DNA of 13,064 nucleotides from the NCBI GenBank assembly GCA_009699825.1, contig WLNM01000020.1, positions 1 to 13,064 of the forward strand. Reading direction: 5' to 3'. The translations under genes and the position numbers were made by a program. A model generated the notes under the pieces. It was not told where the DNA came from, searched no databases, and was given only the letters and a program-made list of their open reading frames with translations. Positions 7,860 through 13,064 of this stretch are shown here, piece after piece (position 1 is the stretch's first letter; every line of letters begins with the position of its first letter). Source of the DNA: Actinomycetota bacterium (GTDB lineage Bacteria; Actinomycetota; Actinomycetes; Nanopelagicales; Nanopelagicaceae).

Positions 7860-8837
7860 ATGGCAATGACATCAGCAGTTAAAGATGAACTCAGCCGCTT
7901 GGCCATAACCAAGCCTTGTTGTCGCAAAGCCGAAGTTTCATCCCTACTTCGTTTCGCCGGCGGGTTACATATAGCCGCTGGAAAGATAGTCATCGAAGTT
8001 GAATTAGATACTGCCCAAAGTGCTCGTCGATTACGAAAAGATATCTCTGATATTTATGGCCATGAAAGCGATTTAGCAGTGCTTTCATCTAGTGGTTTGC
8101 GTAAAGGATCTCGCTACGTCGTTCGTGTGATTAATGAAGGTGATGCACTTGCGCGTCAGACAGGTTTAGTGGACGCAAACTCTCGTCCAGTTCGTGGTTT
8201 ACCTCCACAAGTAGTCTCTGCGGCTATTTGCGATTCAGAAGCAGCCTGGCGTGGTGCATTTATCGCACATGGCTCCTTGACGGAACCAGGTCGCTCATCG
8301 TCACTTGAAATTACCTGTCCAGGACCTGAAGCAGCACTTGCATTAGTAGGCGCAGCTCGTCGCCTTGGAATCGTTGCTAAAGCTCGTGAAGTTCGCGGAG
8401 TAGATCGCGTTGTTATTCGAGATGGCGATGCAATCGGTGTGTTACTTACTCGCTTAGGTGCGCACGAAAGCGTGCTTGCGTGGGAAGAGCGACGAATGCG
8501 CCGGGAAGTTCGCGCCACTGCTAATCGTTTAGCAAATTTTGATGATGCGAATCTACGTCGCTCAGCACGGGCGGCAGTTGCAGCATCGGCCCGAGTTTCA
8601 CGCGCTATGGAAATTCTCGGACCAACTATCCCAGATCATTTAAAAGAAGCTGGAGAATTGCGAATTAGTCACGGTCAAGCAAGTTTGGAAGAGCTGGGTT
8701 CCCTTGCTGTTCCACCAATGACTAAAGATGCGATTGCCGGAAGAATTAGGCGTTTGCTAGCAATGGCAGATAAAAGAGCTGCAGAGTTAGGAATTCCAGA
8801 TACCGAAGCGGGATTATCGCCAGATTTGTTGAACTAA
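7860..8837 (+). CDS. whiA: WhiA DNA-binding regulator (LAGLIDADG-like fold plus helix-turn-helix)
   Basis: WhiA is a DNA-binding regulator. In Streptomyces it works with WhiB to switch on division and sporulation genes; in B. subtilis it affects division and chromosome segregation. The 325-residue product matches the family length. The N-terminal two-thirds is the degenerate homing-endonuclease-like domain (LLRFAGGLHIAAGKIVIE, then SLEITCPGPEAALALVGAARRLGI). The stretch RREVRATANRLANFDDANL lies before the C-terminal helix-turn-helix at about 276-307 (LEELGSLAVPPMTKDAIAGRIRRLL). I chose the ATG at 7860 because the N-terminus MAMTSAVKDELSRL matches Streptomyces WhiA; GGATAGG at 7850-7856 is the likely ribosome binding site. 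An upstream in-frame TTG at 7848 would add four residues and overlap yvcK; the ATG at 7866 has better spacing and is also possible. No sign of truncation. Confidence 0.97.
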   Translation: MAMTSAVKDELSRLAITKPCCRKAEVSSLLRFAGGLHIAAGKIVIEVELDTAQSARRLRKDISDIYGHESDLAVLSSSGLRKGSRYVVRVINEGDALARQTGLVDANSRPVRGLPPQVVSAAICDSEAAWRGAFIAHGSLTEPGRSSSLEITCPGPEAALALVGAARRLGIVAKAREVRGVDRVVIRDGDAIGVLLTRLGAHESVLAWEERRMRREVRATANRLANFDDANLRRSARAAVAASARVSRAMEILGPTIPDHLKEAGELRISHGQASLEELGSLAVPPMTKDAIAGRIRRLLAMADKRAAELGIPDTEAGLSPDLLN

Positions 8838-8840
8838 AAT
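8835..8840 (+). promoter_or_regulatory. Possible -10 element (TAAAAT) upstream of gap
   Basis: TAAAAT fits the actinobacterial -10 pattern TANNNT and overlaps the whiA stop codon. Transcription starting about 7 bases downstream would give a leader of roughly 25-30 bases to the gap ATG at 8875. I see no good -35 box at the expected distance, and the region is AT-rich, so this may be chance. It is the only candidate in the 37-bp whiA-gap gap. Confidence 0.2.
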
Positions 8841-8874
8841 ATACATATGACCCCTACTCAAGCGAGGAACACAG

Positions 8875-9873
8875 ATGATCAACGTTGGAATTAATGGATT
8901 TGGTCGCATTGGCAGAAATTTCTTTCGTGCATGTCTTACCAATCCGAAAATCAATATTGTCGGTATTAATGATCTGACAGACAACGCAACGCTTGCGCAT
9001 CTATTGAAGTATGACTCAATTTTAGGACGACTAGGTTTAGAAGTTTCACACACAGCCGACACCCTTACCGTTGGTGGGAAAGTTATCAAAGTATTCGCAG
9101 AACGTGATCCCGCAAATTTGCCATGGAAATCAATAGGCGCAGACGTTGTCGTCGAATCCACTGGTATTTTTACTAAGGCAGCAGATGCTCAAAAGCACAT
9201 CACTGCAGGGGCTAAGAAAGTAATTATTTCAGCACCTGCAACAGATGAAGACATCACAATAGTTATGGGTGTCAATCATGAAAAGTATGACCCAGCTTCA
9301 CATAACATTATTTCTAATGCTTCGTGTACGACAAACTGCTTGGCACCAATGGCTAAAGTGCTAAACGATAATTTCGGAATCATCCGTGGATTAATGACAA
9401 CTGTTCATGCATATACAAATGATCAAGTTATTTTGGATTTTCCTCACAAAGATTTGCGACGTGCACGCGGTGCTGCAACAAACATCATTCCAACATCTAC
9501 GGGTGCCGCCAAAGCAATTAGCCTTGTTCTCCCAGAACTCAAAGGCAAGCTTGATGGATATGCACTTCGCGTCCCGGTCCCAACTGGTTCAGTTGTAGAT
9601 CTAACGGTCGAGCTCTCCAAGGAAGTAAGCGCTGCAGATATAAATGCAGCACTTAAGAAGGAAGCCGAAGGTTCCCTTAAGGGATTCATGACGTACACAG
9701 AGGATCCAATTGTTTCTTCCGACATCGTTACAGATCCATCTTCATGCATCGTTGACGCAGGATTGACGAAAGTAATCGGAACAACTGCAAAGGTTGTTGG
9801 TTGGTATGACAATGAATGGGGTTATTCAAATCGCCTCGTTGATCTCATCACGTACGTTGGTAAAACGCTGTAA
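8875..9873 (+). CDS. gap: Glyceraldehyde-3-phosphate dehydrogenase (NAD type, glycolytic)
   Basis: This enzyme oxidises glyceraldehyde 3-phosphate to 1,3-bisphosphoglycerate with NAD and phosphate, in the cytoplasm. At 332 residues it has the normal length. The N-terminal Rossmann fold begins INGFGRIGR, and D33 in GINDL is the residue that favours NAD over NADP in this family, so the enzyme is probably the glycolytic GapA type. The catalytic cysteine is C151 in SNASCTTNC, with H178 in TVHAYT. PHKDLRRARGAATNI and the C-terminal WYDNEWGYSNR are both present. GAGGA at 8864-8868 is a good ribosome binding site six bases before the ATG. The 37-bp gap from whiA leaves room for a separate promoter for the glycolytic block. 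The TAA stop overlaps the pgk start (TAATG). Confidence 0.99.
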   Translation: MINVGINGFGRIGRNFFRACLTNPKINIVGINDLTDNATLAHLLKYDSILGRLGLEVSHTADTLTVGGKVIKVFAERDPANLPWKSIGADVVVESTGIFTKAADAQKHITAGAKKVIISAPATDEDITIVMGVNHEKYDPASHNIISNASCTTNCLAPMAKVLNDNFGIIRGLMTTVHAYTNDQVILDFPHKDLRRARGAATNIIPTSTGAAKAISLVLPELKGKLDGYALRVPVPTGSVVDLTVELSKEVSAADINAALKKEAEGSLKGFMTYTEDPIVSSDIVTDPSSCIVDAGLTKVIGTTAKVVGWYDNEWGYSNRLVDLITYVGKTL

Positions 9874-11021
9874 TGAATTCACTTGCTTCACTCGATGTAG
9901 CAGGTAAACGCGTTTTCCTTCGATGTGATTTAAATGTTCCAATTATGAATGGTGTAATCACAGATGATGGGAGAATTCAGGCTTCGTTACCTACTATAAA
10001 AAATCTCCTAGAACGTGGTGCATCAATCATCATAGGTGCGCACTTGGGAAGGCCTAAAGGTGAAGTTAAGTCAGAACTCTCTTTAGCACCTGTAGCGAAA
10101 CGTTTGGAAGAATTACTCGGTGTATCAGTTGATTTTATTGTTAAGAGCAATGCCTCTGTCCTACTTCTAGAAAATTTACGATTTAACTCAGCTGAGACTA
10201 GTAAAGATGACACCGAACGTTTAATTTTTGCCAAAGAACTAGCAGGCTACGCAGATGTATACGTAGGCGATGGATTCGGTGCAGTCCACCGTAAGCATGC
10301 ATCGGTCTTTGACCTTCCGGCTCTCATGCCAAGCGCACCTGGATTTCTTATCCAGGCCGAAGTGGAAGTCCTAAAAAAACTGACGGAGTCACCTGATCGT
10401 CCATACGGTGTTGTACTTGGTGGAGCTAAAGTTTCAGACAAAATCGGTGTCATATCAAATTTGCTTTCTAAAGTTGATGTGATGGCAATCGGTGGAGGTA
10501 TGGTTTTTACATTCCTTGCCGCAACTGGAAAAGAGATTGGTTCCTCACTAGTAGAAAAAGAATTGATTCCTACTGTTAAAGATCTGATCGCAGATGCCAA
10601 GAGCAAAGGCGTAACACTCGTTTTACCGTCAGATATTGTTGTTGCACCTGAATTTAGCGCTAGTAGCAAACCAACATTGGTTCCAGTTGATCTCATTCCA
10701 TCGAATCAGATGGGACTAGATATCGGTCCAGATTCAGCAAAAGATTTTGCTCGCGCAATCAAGAAATGCAAAACAGTTTTTTGGAATGGCCCAATGGGAG
10801 TCTTTGAATTTCCGAATTTTGCCAATGGGACAAAGGTTGTTGCGCAAGCGCTGACAGAAGTAGATGGAATAACCGTTGTCGGTGGGGGAGATTCGGCTGC
10901 TGCGGTCCGAGCGCTAGGATTCAATGATTCCGACTTCGGTTACATCTCGACAGGAGGCGGAGCATCTCTTGAGTACCTAGAGGGCAAAGTTCTACCTGGT
11001 TTAGCGGCGCTAGGACTTTGA
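9873..11021 (+). CDS. pgk: Phosphoglycerate kinase
   Basis: Phosphoglycerate kinase transfers phosphate from 1,3-bisphosphoglycerate to ADP, the first ATP-yielding step of glycolysis and the step directly after GAPDH. The 382-residue length is slightly shorter than the common 390-400. The N-terminal substrate domain starts FLRCDLNVPI (15-24) and carries AHLGRPKGE and LENLRF; the C-terminal nucleotide domain has GGAKVSDKIGVI (from 183), WNGPMGVFE (304-312) and GGGDSAAA (337-344), followed by the family ending STGGGASLEYLEG. The ATG overlaps the gap TAA by one base and no strong ribosome binding site precedes it, so translation is probably coupled to gap. This tight junction should keep the two sequential enzymes in step. 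A 32-bp gap separates it from tpiA. Confidence 0.99.
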   Translation: MNSLASLDVAGKRVFLRCDLNVPIMNGVITDDGRIQASLPTIKNLLERGASIIIGAHLGRPKGEVKSELSLAPVAKRLEELLGVSVDFIVKSNASVLLLENLRFNSAETSKDDTERLIFAKELAGYADVYVGDGFGAVHRKHASVFDLPALMPSAPGFLIQAEVEVLKKLTESPDRPYGVVLGGAKVSDKIGVISNLLSKVDVMAIGGGMVFTFLAATGKEIGSSLVEKELIPTVKDLIADAKSKGVTLVLPSDIVVAPEFSASSKPTLVPVDLIPSNQMGLDIGPDSAKDFARAIKKCKTVFWNGPMGVFEFPNFANGTKVVAQALTEVDGITVVGGGDSAAAVRALGFNDSDFGYISTGGGASLEYLEGKVLPGLAALGL

Positions 11022-11053
11022 TACTTCTACCGACAGAAAGCAGGCTGTATTAA

Positions 11054-11827
11054 ATGCGTAAACCATTGCTGGCAGGAAATTGGAAGATGAATCTTAATCA
11101 TCTAGAGGCCATTGCTGTTGCGCAAAAACTTGTTTACAGTCTTGAAGACAAGGATTACGACGCTGTCGATGTCGCAATAATTCCGCCATTTACAGATATT
11201 CGATCTATACAAACACTTGTAGATGGCGATCGTTTGCGTTTGCTCTATGGAGCGCAAGATCTATCGCCTGAATCTAATGGCGCTTTTACAGGTGATATTT
11301 CTGGTGGAATGCTTGCCAAACTTGGTTGTACTTTTGTTGTGATTGGTCACAGCGAACGTCGAGCAATTCATCATGAAGATGATGCTCTTGTAAATCGCAA
11401 AATTAGGGCTGCACTTGCTAATGAACTTACGCCAATTTTTTGCGTAGGCGAGGAGCTATCAATTCGTGAAGCGCGAACTCATGTAAGCCATGTTGTTAGA
11501 CAGATACGCGCTGGTCTAGAAGGCTTTCACAAACCAGATTTAAAGAAAATAGTTATTGCCTACGAGCCCATTTGGGCAATAGGAACAGGAAAGGTTGCCA
11601 CTCCTGAAGACGCTGAAGAAGTATGCGCATCAATTCGTGAAGAAATCGAATCTATCGGTAGCGCCGATATTGCAGCCAACATGCGAATTCTTTACGGAGG
11701 TTCAGTAAAGTCATCAAATATTGTTGAGATTATGAAACAAGAGAATGTAGATGGTGCCTTAATCGGGGGTGCAAGTCTGGATCCAGAAGAACTAGCCAAA
11801 ATCGCTAAGTTCTACGCTGCCTCCTGA
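11054..11827 (+). CDS. tpiA: Triosephosphate isomerase
   Basis: Triosephosphate isomerase interconverts dihydroxyacetone phosphate and glyceraldehyde 3-phosphate, supplying the substrate for GAPDH encoded just upstream. The 257 residues are typical of the (beta/alpha)8 barrel. The start AGNWKMN contains catalytic K11; the electrophile H99 lies in VIGHSERR and the catalytic base E171 in AYEPIWAIGTGK, which also forms the mobile phosphate-gripping loop. The phosphate-binding LYGGSVK and GALIGGASL lie near the C-terminus. The ATG at 11054 starts the conserved protein exactly, with AAGCAGG (11038-11044) as a moderate ribosome binding site. It is the last enzyme of the gap-pgk-tpiA block. The 84 bp after it is the longest gene-free stretch here. 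In Corynebacterium ppc follows at this point; here it is absent. Confidence 0.99.
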   Translation: MRKPLLAGNWKMNLNHLEAIAVAQKLVYSLEDKDYDAVDVAIIPPFTDIRSIQTLVDGDRLRLLYGAQDLSPESNGAFTGDISGGMLAKLGCTFVVIGHSERRAIHHEDDALVNRKIRAALANELTPIFCVGEELSIREARTHVSHVVRQIRAGLEGFHKPDLKKIVIAYEPIWAIGTGKVATPEDAEEVCASIREEIESIGSADIAANMRILYGGSVKSSNIVEIMKQENVDGALIGGASLDPEELAKIAKFYAAS

Positions 11828-11829
11828 GT

Positions 11830-11856
11830 AGGTATCTCAGAGATTTAACAGGTATC
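11830..11856 (+). repeat. Pair of direct repeats AGGTATC, 20 bp apart
   Basis: AGGTATC occurs at 11830-11836 and again at 11850-11856, with a start-to-start distance of 20 bp, about two turns of DNA, which would place the copies on the same face of the helix. Both lie in the gap between tpiA and secG. This could be a regulator binding site, but seven-base repeats also arise by chance. Confidence 0.3.
11834..11844. repeat. 11-bp perfect palindrome just after tpiA
   Basis: ATCTC-A-GAGAT, with 5-bp arms around one base, begins seven bases after the tpiA stop. The loop is too small for an RNA hairpin, so if it acts it would more likely be as a protein-binding site. Symmetry of this size can occur by chance, but its place in the tpiA-secG gap makes it worth recording. 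Confidence 0.3.
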
Positions 11857-11867
11857 CTTATCCACCT

Positions 11868-11883
11868 GCCCGCAATTTCGGGC
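11868..11883 (+). other. Small GC-rich hairpin upstream of secG
   Basis: GCCCG (11868-11872) and CGGGC (11879-11883) form a perfect 5-bp all-GC stem with the six-base loop CAATTT. It stands out in an AT-rich setting. No run of T follows, so it is not a standard intrinsic terminator. It could mark the 3' end of the glycolytic message, or be an RNA structure in a secG leader 28 bases before the start codon. Confidence 0.35.
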
Positions 11884-11896
11884 TATATCGCAGAGC

Positions 11897-11902
11897 AAGG
11901 AG
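11897..11902 (+). promoter_or_regulatory. Ribosome binding site AAGGAG of secG, supporting a GTG start
   Basis: AAGGAG is a strong Shine-Dalgarno sequence nine bases before GTG at 11912. No ATG is available in frame nearby, so this site decides the start of secG. It shows that secG is translated independently and not coupled to tpiA. Confidence 0.8.
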
Positions 11903-11911
11903 TTTGGTTCC

Positions 11912-12139
11912 GTGAAGTTAGCACTCTCTATCATTTTGGTAATCACCAGTGTTTTAATGATTCTCTTGGTTCTCTTGCACAAAGGAAAAGGCGCTGGCTT
12001 GTCGGACCTTTTCGGTGGCGGTATCTCATCTAACTACGGTGGTTCTTCCGTTGTAGAACGCAACCTTGATCGCATCACAATTGTTGTTGGCGGACTATGG
12101 TTTGCTGGCGTCGTTGCTTTAAGTTTAGTTTTAAAATAA
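11912..12139 (+). CDS. secG: Protein-export membrane protein SecG
   Basis: SecG is the small subunit of the SecYEG channel that helps SecA move proteins across the cytoplasmic membrane. The 75-residue product has the expected plan: a first membrane helix at about 3-22, a short positively charged stretch HKGKGAG (23-29), the conserved loop with LFGGG (33-37) and SSVVERNLDR, and a second membrane helix at about 55-74. These motifs match actinobacterial SecG. The gene starts with GTG behind AAGGAG. Its place after tpiA fits the known gap-pgk-tpi-secG linkage in Gram-positive bacteria, though the 84-bp gap may hold its own control signals. A 32-bp AT-rich gap follows before rbpA. Small size does not weaken the call, since both helices and the loop motif are present. 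Confidence 0.95.
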   Translation: MKLALSIILVITSVLMILLVLLHKGKGAGLSDLFGGGISSNYGGSSVVERNLDRITIVVGGLWFAGVVALSLVLK

Positions 12140-12142
12140 TTT
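12114..12142 (+). promoter_or_regulatory. Weak promoter candidate for rbpA
   Basis: TTGCTT (12114-12119) and TAATTT (12137-12142) are separated by exactly 17 bp and fit a relaxed -35/TANNNT pair. They overlap the end of secG. In this AT-rich stretch such matches are easily found by chance, and rbpA may simply be co-transcribed with secG. Confidence 0.2.
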
Positions 12143-12171
12143 TTCATATTTTTAACTGATAGGAGTACTAC

Positions 12172-12507
12172 ATGGCAAGTGCAATTCGTGGAAGTCGCGT
12201 TGGTGCAGGCCCAATGGGCGAGGCAGAACGCGGAGAAGCAATTGCTCGTTCTCATGTGTCTTATTGGTGTGCAAATGGACACGAAGTTCGTCCATCATTT
12301 GCTGAAGAAGAGAGTGTCGTTATCCCTGCCGAATGGGATTGCCCTAAGTGTGGTTTTCCAGCAGGACGCGATAAAGCTAACCCACCGAGTCCAATCAAAA
12401 ATGAGCCATACAAAACGCACTTGGCATATGTAAAAGAACGCCGAAGCGACGCGGAAGGTGCAAAAATTCTTGATGAAGCACTACGTAAATTACGTGGGGA
12501 TGATTAA
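12172..12507 (+). CDS. rbpA: RNA polymerase-binding protein RbpA
   Basis: RbpA binds RNA polymerase and the principal sigma factor and stabilises the open promoter complex; it is found only in Actinobacteria, which makes it the best lineage marker here. The 111-residue product is the usual length. The N-terminal tail and basic stretch read IRGSRVGAGPMGEAERGE. The core domain carries zinc-ligand candidates C33, H37, C57 and C60 (YWCANGHE and DCPKCGFPAG). The C-terminal sigma-interacting domain shows EPYKTHLAYVKERRSD and ends in a helix with LDEALRKLRG. AGGAG at 12161-12165 lies six bases before the ATG. The TAA stop overlaps the stop of the convergent pgi gene. All expected parts are present, so it should be functional. 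Confidence 0.98.
   Translation: MASAIRGSRVGAGPMGEAERGEAIARSHVSYWCANGHEVRPSFAEEESVVIPAEWDCPKCGFPAGRDKANPPSPIKNEPYKTHLAYVKERRSDAEGAKILDEALRKLRGDD
12481..12497. repeat. Inverted repeat in the 3' end of rbpA
   Basis: ACGTAA-A-TTACGT (12483-12495) is a perfect 13-bp palindrome inside the last rbpA codons. As RNA it could fold into a 6-bp stem (12481-12486 with 12492-12497, one G-U pair) and a 5-base loop. A run of six T begins 12 bases downstream (12510-12515), too far for a normal terminator. It may help end transcription between the convergent genes, or be chance. Confidence 0.3.
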
Positions 12508-13064
12508 AGTTTTTTAGCTATTTCTAAGAGTTGCGTAATTCCTGCCTCACGATCCATTAAATGTAGACGTAAAGTTCTCAAACCTCGGCCTGAAAGTGTC
12601 TTGTAATCTCCAATTGCTTGGGCCATGCAGAGTGATTTGAATGTGAAAACTTCTCCAGGAACCACGTAATCTTTATCGGAATGCGCAGTAATTTGTAGAA
12701 ACGATCCGTTAGGTTGTCCACCTTTGTGAAATTGACCAGTTGAGTGCAAGAAACGTGGTCCCCAACCAAATGTTACAGATTTATGGAACTTTGTTGCAAT
12801 GATATTTCGTAAGTCATTCAATCGATGGTCTGTTTGGCGATCTACATAAGCCATGATGGCCAGGTAGCCATTTTTATCTATTCCTTGAATGAAATCAGTT
12901 ATTAGCTCTGATGCGCTTGCTGCATCATCGAATAGTGCAATTGCCTTATCAATACCGTGGTTGCCAAGAGGTGGAACATTCTTACCCCATGCGCTTAGCA
13001 GCAACCCACTAGCCAACTTAGATTCTTGAACATTTGGTTGATTGAAAGCATCAATCGATAATCC
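12504..13064 (-). CDS. pgi: Glucose-6-phosphate isomerase (TalPgi-like C-terminal type), 5' end beyond window
   Basis: The minus-strand frame is open from the window edge to a TAA at 12504-12506, giving the last 186 residues of a longer protein. It begins GLSIDAFNQPNVQESKLASG, and AFNQPNVQESK is a phosphoglucose isomerase hallmark. Further on are GWGPRFLHSTGQFHKGGQP, VPGEVFTFKSL and GRGLRTLRLHL, which I recognise from the isomerase half of bifunctional transaldolase/phosphoglucose isomerase proteins and from related stand-alone actinobacterial isomerases. The enzyme interconverts glucose 6-phosphate and fructose 6-phosphate, linking glycolysis with the pentose phosphate pathway. Whether a transaldolase domain is fused upstream cannot be seen. 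The gene converges on rbpA and overlaps it by 4 bp. In Corynebacterium the region beyond secG carries pentose-phosphate genes, which fits this neighbour. The family is likely; the exact architecture is open. Confidence 0.88.
   Translation of the reverse strand, partial: GLSIDAFNQPNVQESKLASGLLLSAWGKNVPPLGNHGIDKAIALFDDAASASELITDFIQGIDKNGYLAIMAYVDRQTDHRLNDLRNIIATKFHKSVTFGWGPRFLHSTGQFHKGGQPNGSFLQITAHSDKDYVVPGEVFTFKSLCMAQAIGDYKTLSGRGLRTLRLHLMDREAGITQLLEIAKKL

Noticed and set aside
8156..8518. Minus-strand open frame of 120 codons inside whiA.
   Set aside because: Arg/Ser/Ala-rich composition and exact overlap with a strongly conserved gene show it is a shadow of whiA codon use.
10247..10696. Minus-strand open frame of 149 codons inside pgk.
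   Set aside because: No recognisable family, low-complexity Ser/Thr-rich product, fully within pgk; best explained as a chance antisense frame.
12179..12433. Second plus-strand frame of 84 codons inside rbpA.
   Set aside because: rbpA in the other frame matches its family over its full length with a good ribosome binding site; this frame has none of these.
12510..12515. Run of six T after rbpA as an intrinsic terminator.
   Set aside because: The nearest stem ends 12 bases earlier, too far for a standard hairpin/T-run terminator, so it was not called as one.
13014..13016. TTG as the start of the minus-strand gene.
   Set aside because: The frame stays open to the window edge and encodes AFNQPNVQESK, a conserved isomerase stretch, so the gene is truncated by the window.

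Overview
The window is a piece of core chromosome from an actinobacterium with unusually low GC content (roughly low forties percent, judged by eye from sample lines). Three things point to Actinobacteria: RbpA, which is confined to this phylum; a WhiA that reads almost like the Streptomyces protein; and the gene order uvrC-rapZ-yvcK-whiA-gap-pgk-tpiA-secG, which is a shortened version of the order known in Mycobacterium and Corynebacterium. Low GC together with gaps of 0 to 84 bp suggests a streamlined lineage, such as the freshwater acI (Nanopelagicales) group. That placement is an inference and cannot be settled from this window.

Layout. Eleven genes lie on the plus strand from 1 to 12507, followed by one convergent gene on the minus strand. 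Region 1 (1-6011) holds nucleotide excision repair: the 3' part of uvrB, then complete uvrA and uvrC. Region 2 (6033-8837) is the conserved rapZ-yvcK-whiA trio, linked to cell-envelope precursor metabolism and developmental or division control. Region 3 (8875-11827) is lower glycolysis: gap, pgk, tpiA. Region 4 (11912-12507) holds secG (protein export) and rbpA (RNA polymerase/sigma factor partner). Region 5 (12504-13064, minus strand) is the 3' part of a glucose-6-phosphate isomerase gene that runs off the window.

How the genes work together. UvrA and UvrB find DNA lesions and UvrC makes both cuts. GAPDH, PGK and TPI handle the triose-phosphate steps, and Pgi would feed the same pathway from glucose 6-phosphate. 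Many junctions overlap or nearly touch (TAGTG, ATGA, TAATG, or 2-4 bp gaps), so translational coupling within each block is likely. The longest gene-free stretch is 84 bp, between tpiA and secG, and it carries small symmetric and repeated elements. The convergent rbpA/pgi genes share a palindromic TTAA that supplies both stop codons.

I saw no mobile element, CRISPR array, tRNA, rRNA, phage gene or defence-like cassette, and no unknown protein family. Every gene belongs to a well-known family. The points worth a second look are therefore modest: residue substitutions, possible metal sites, and compact intergenic signals. I do not think this window contains a new biological system.
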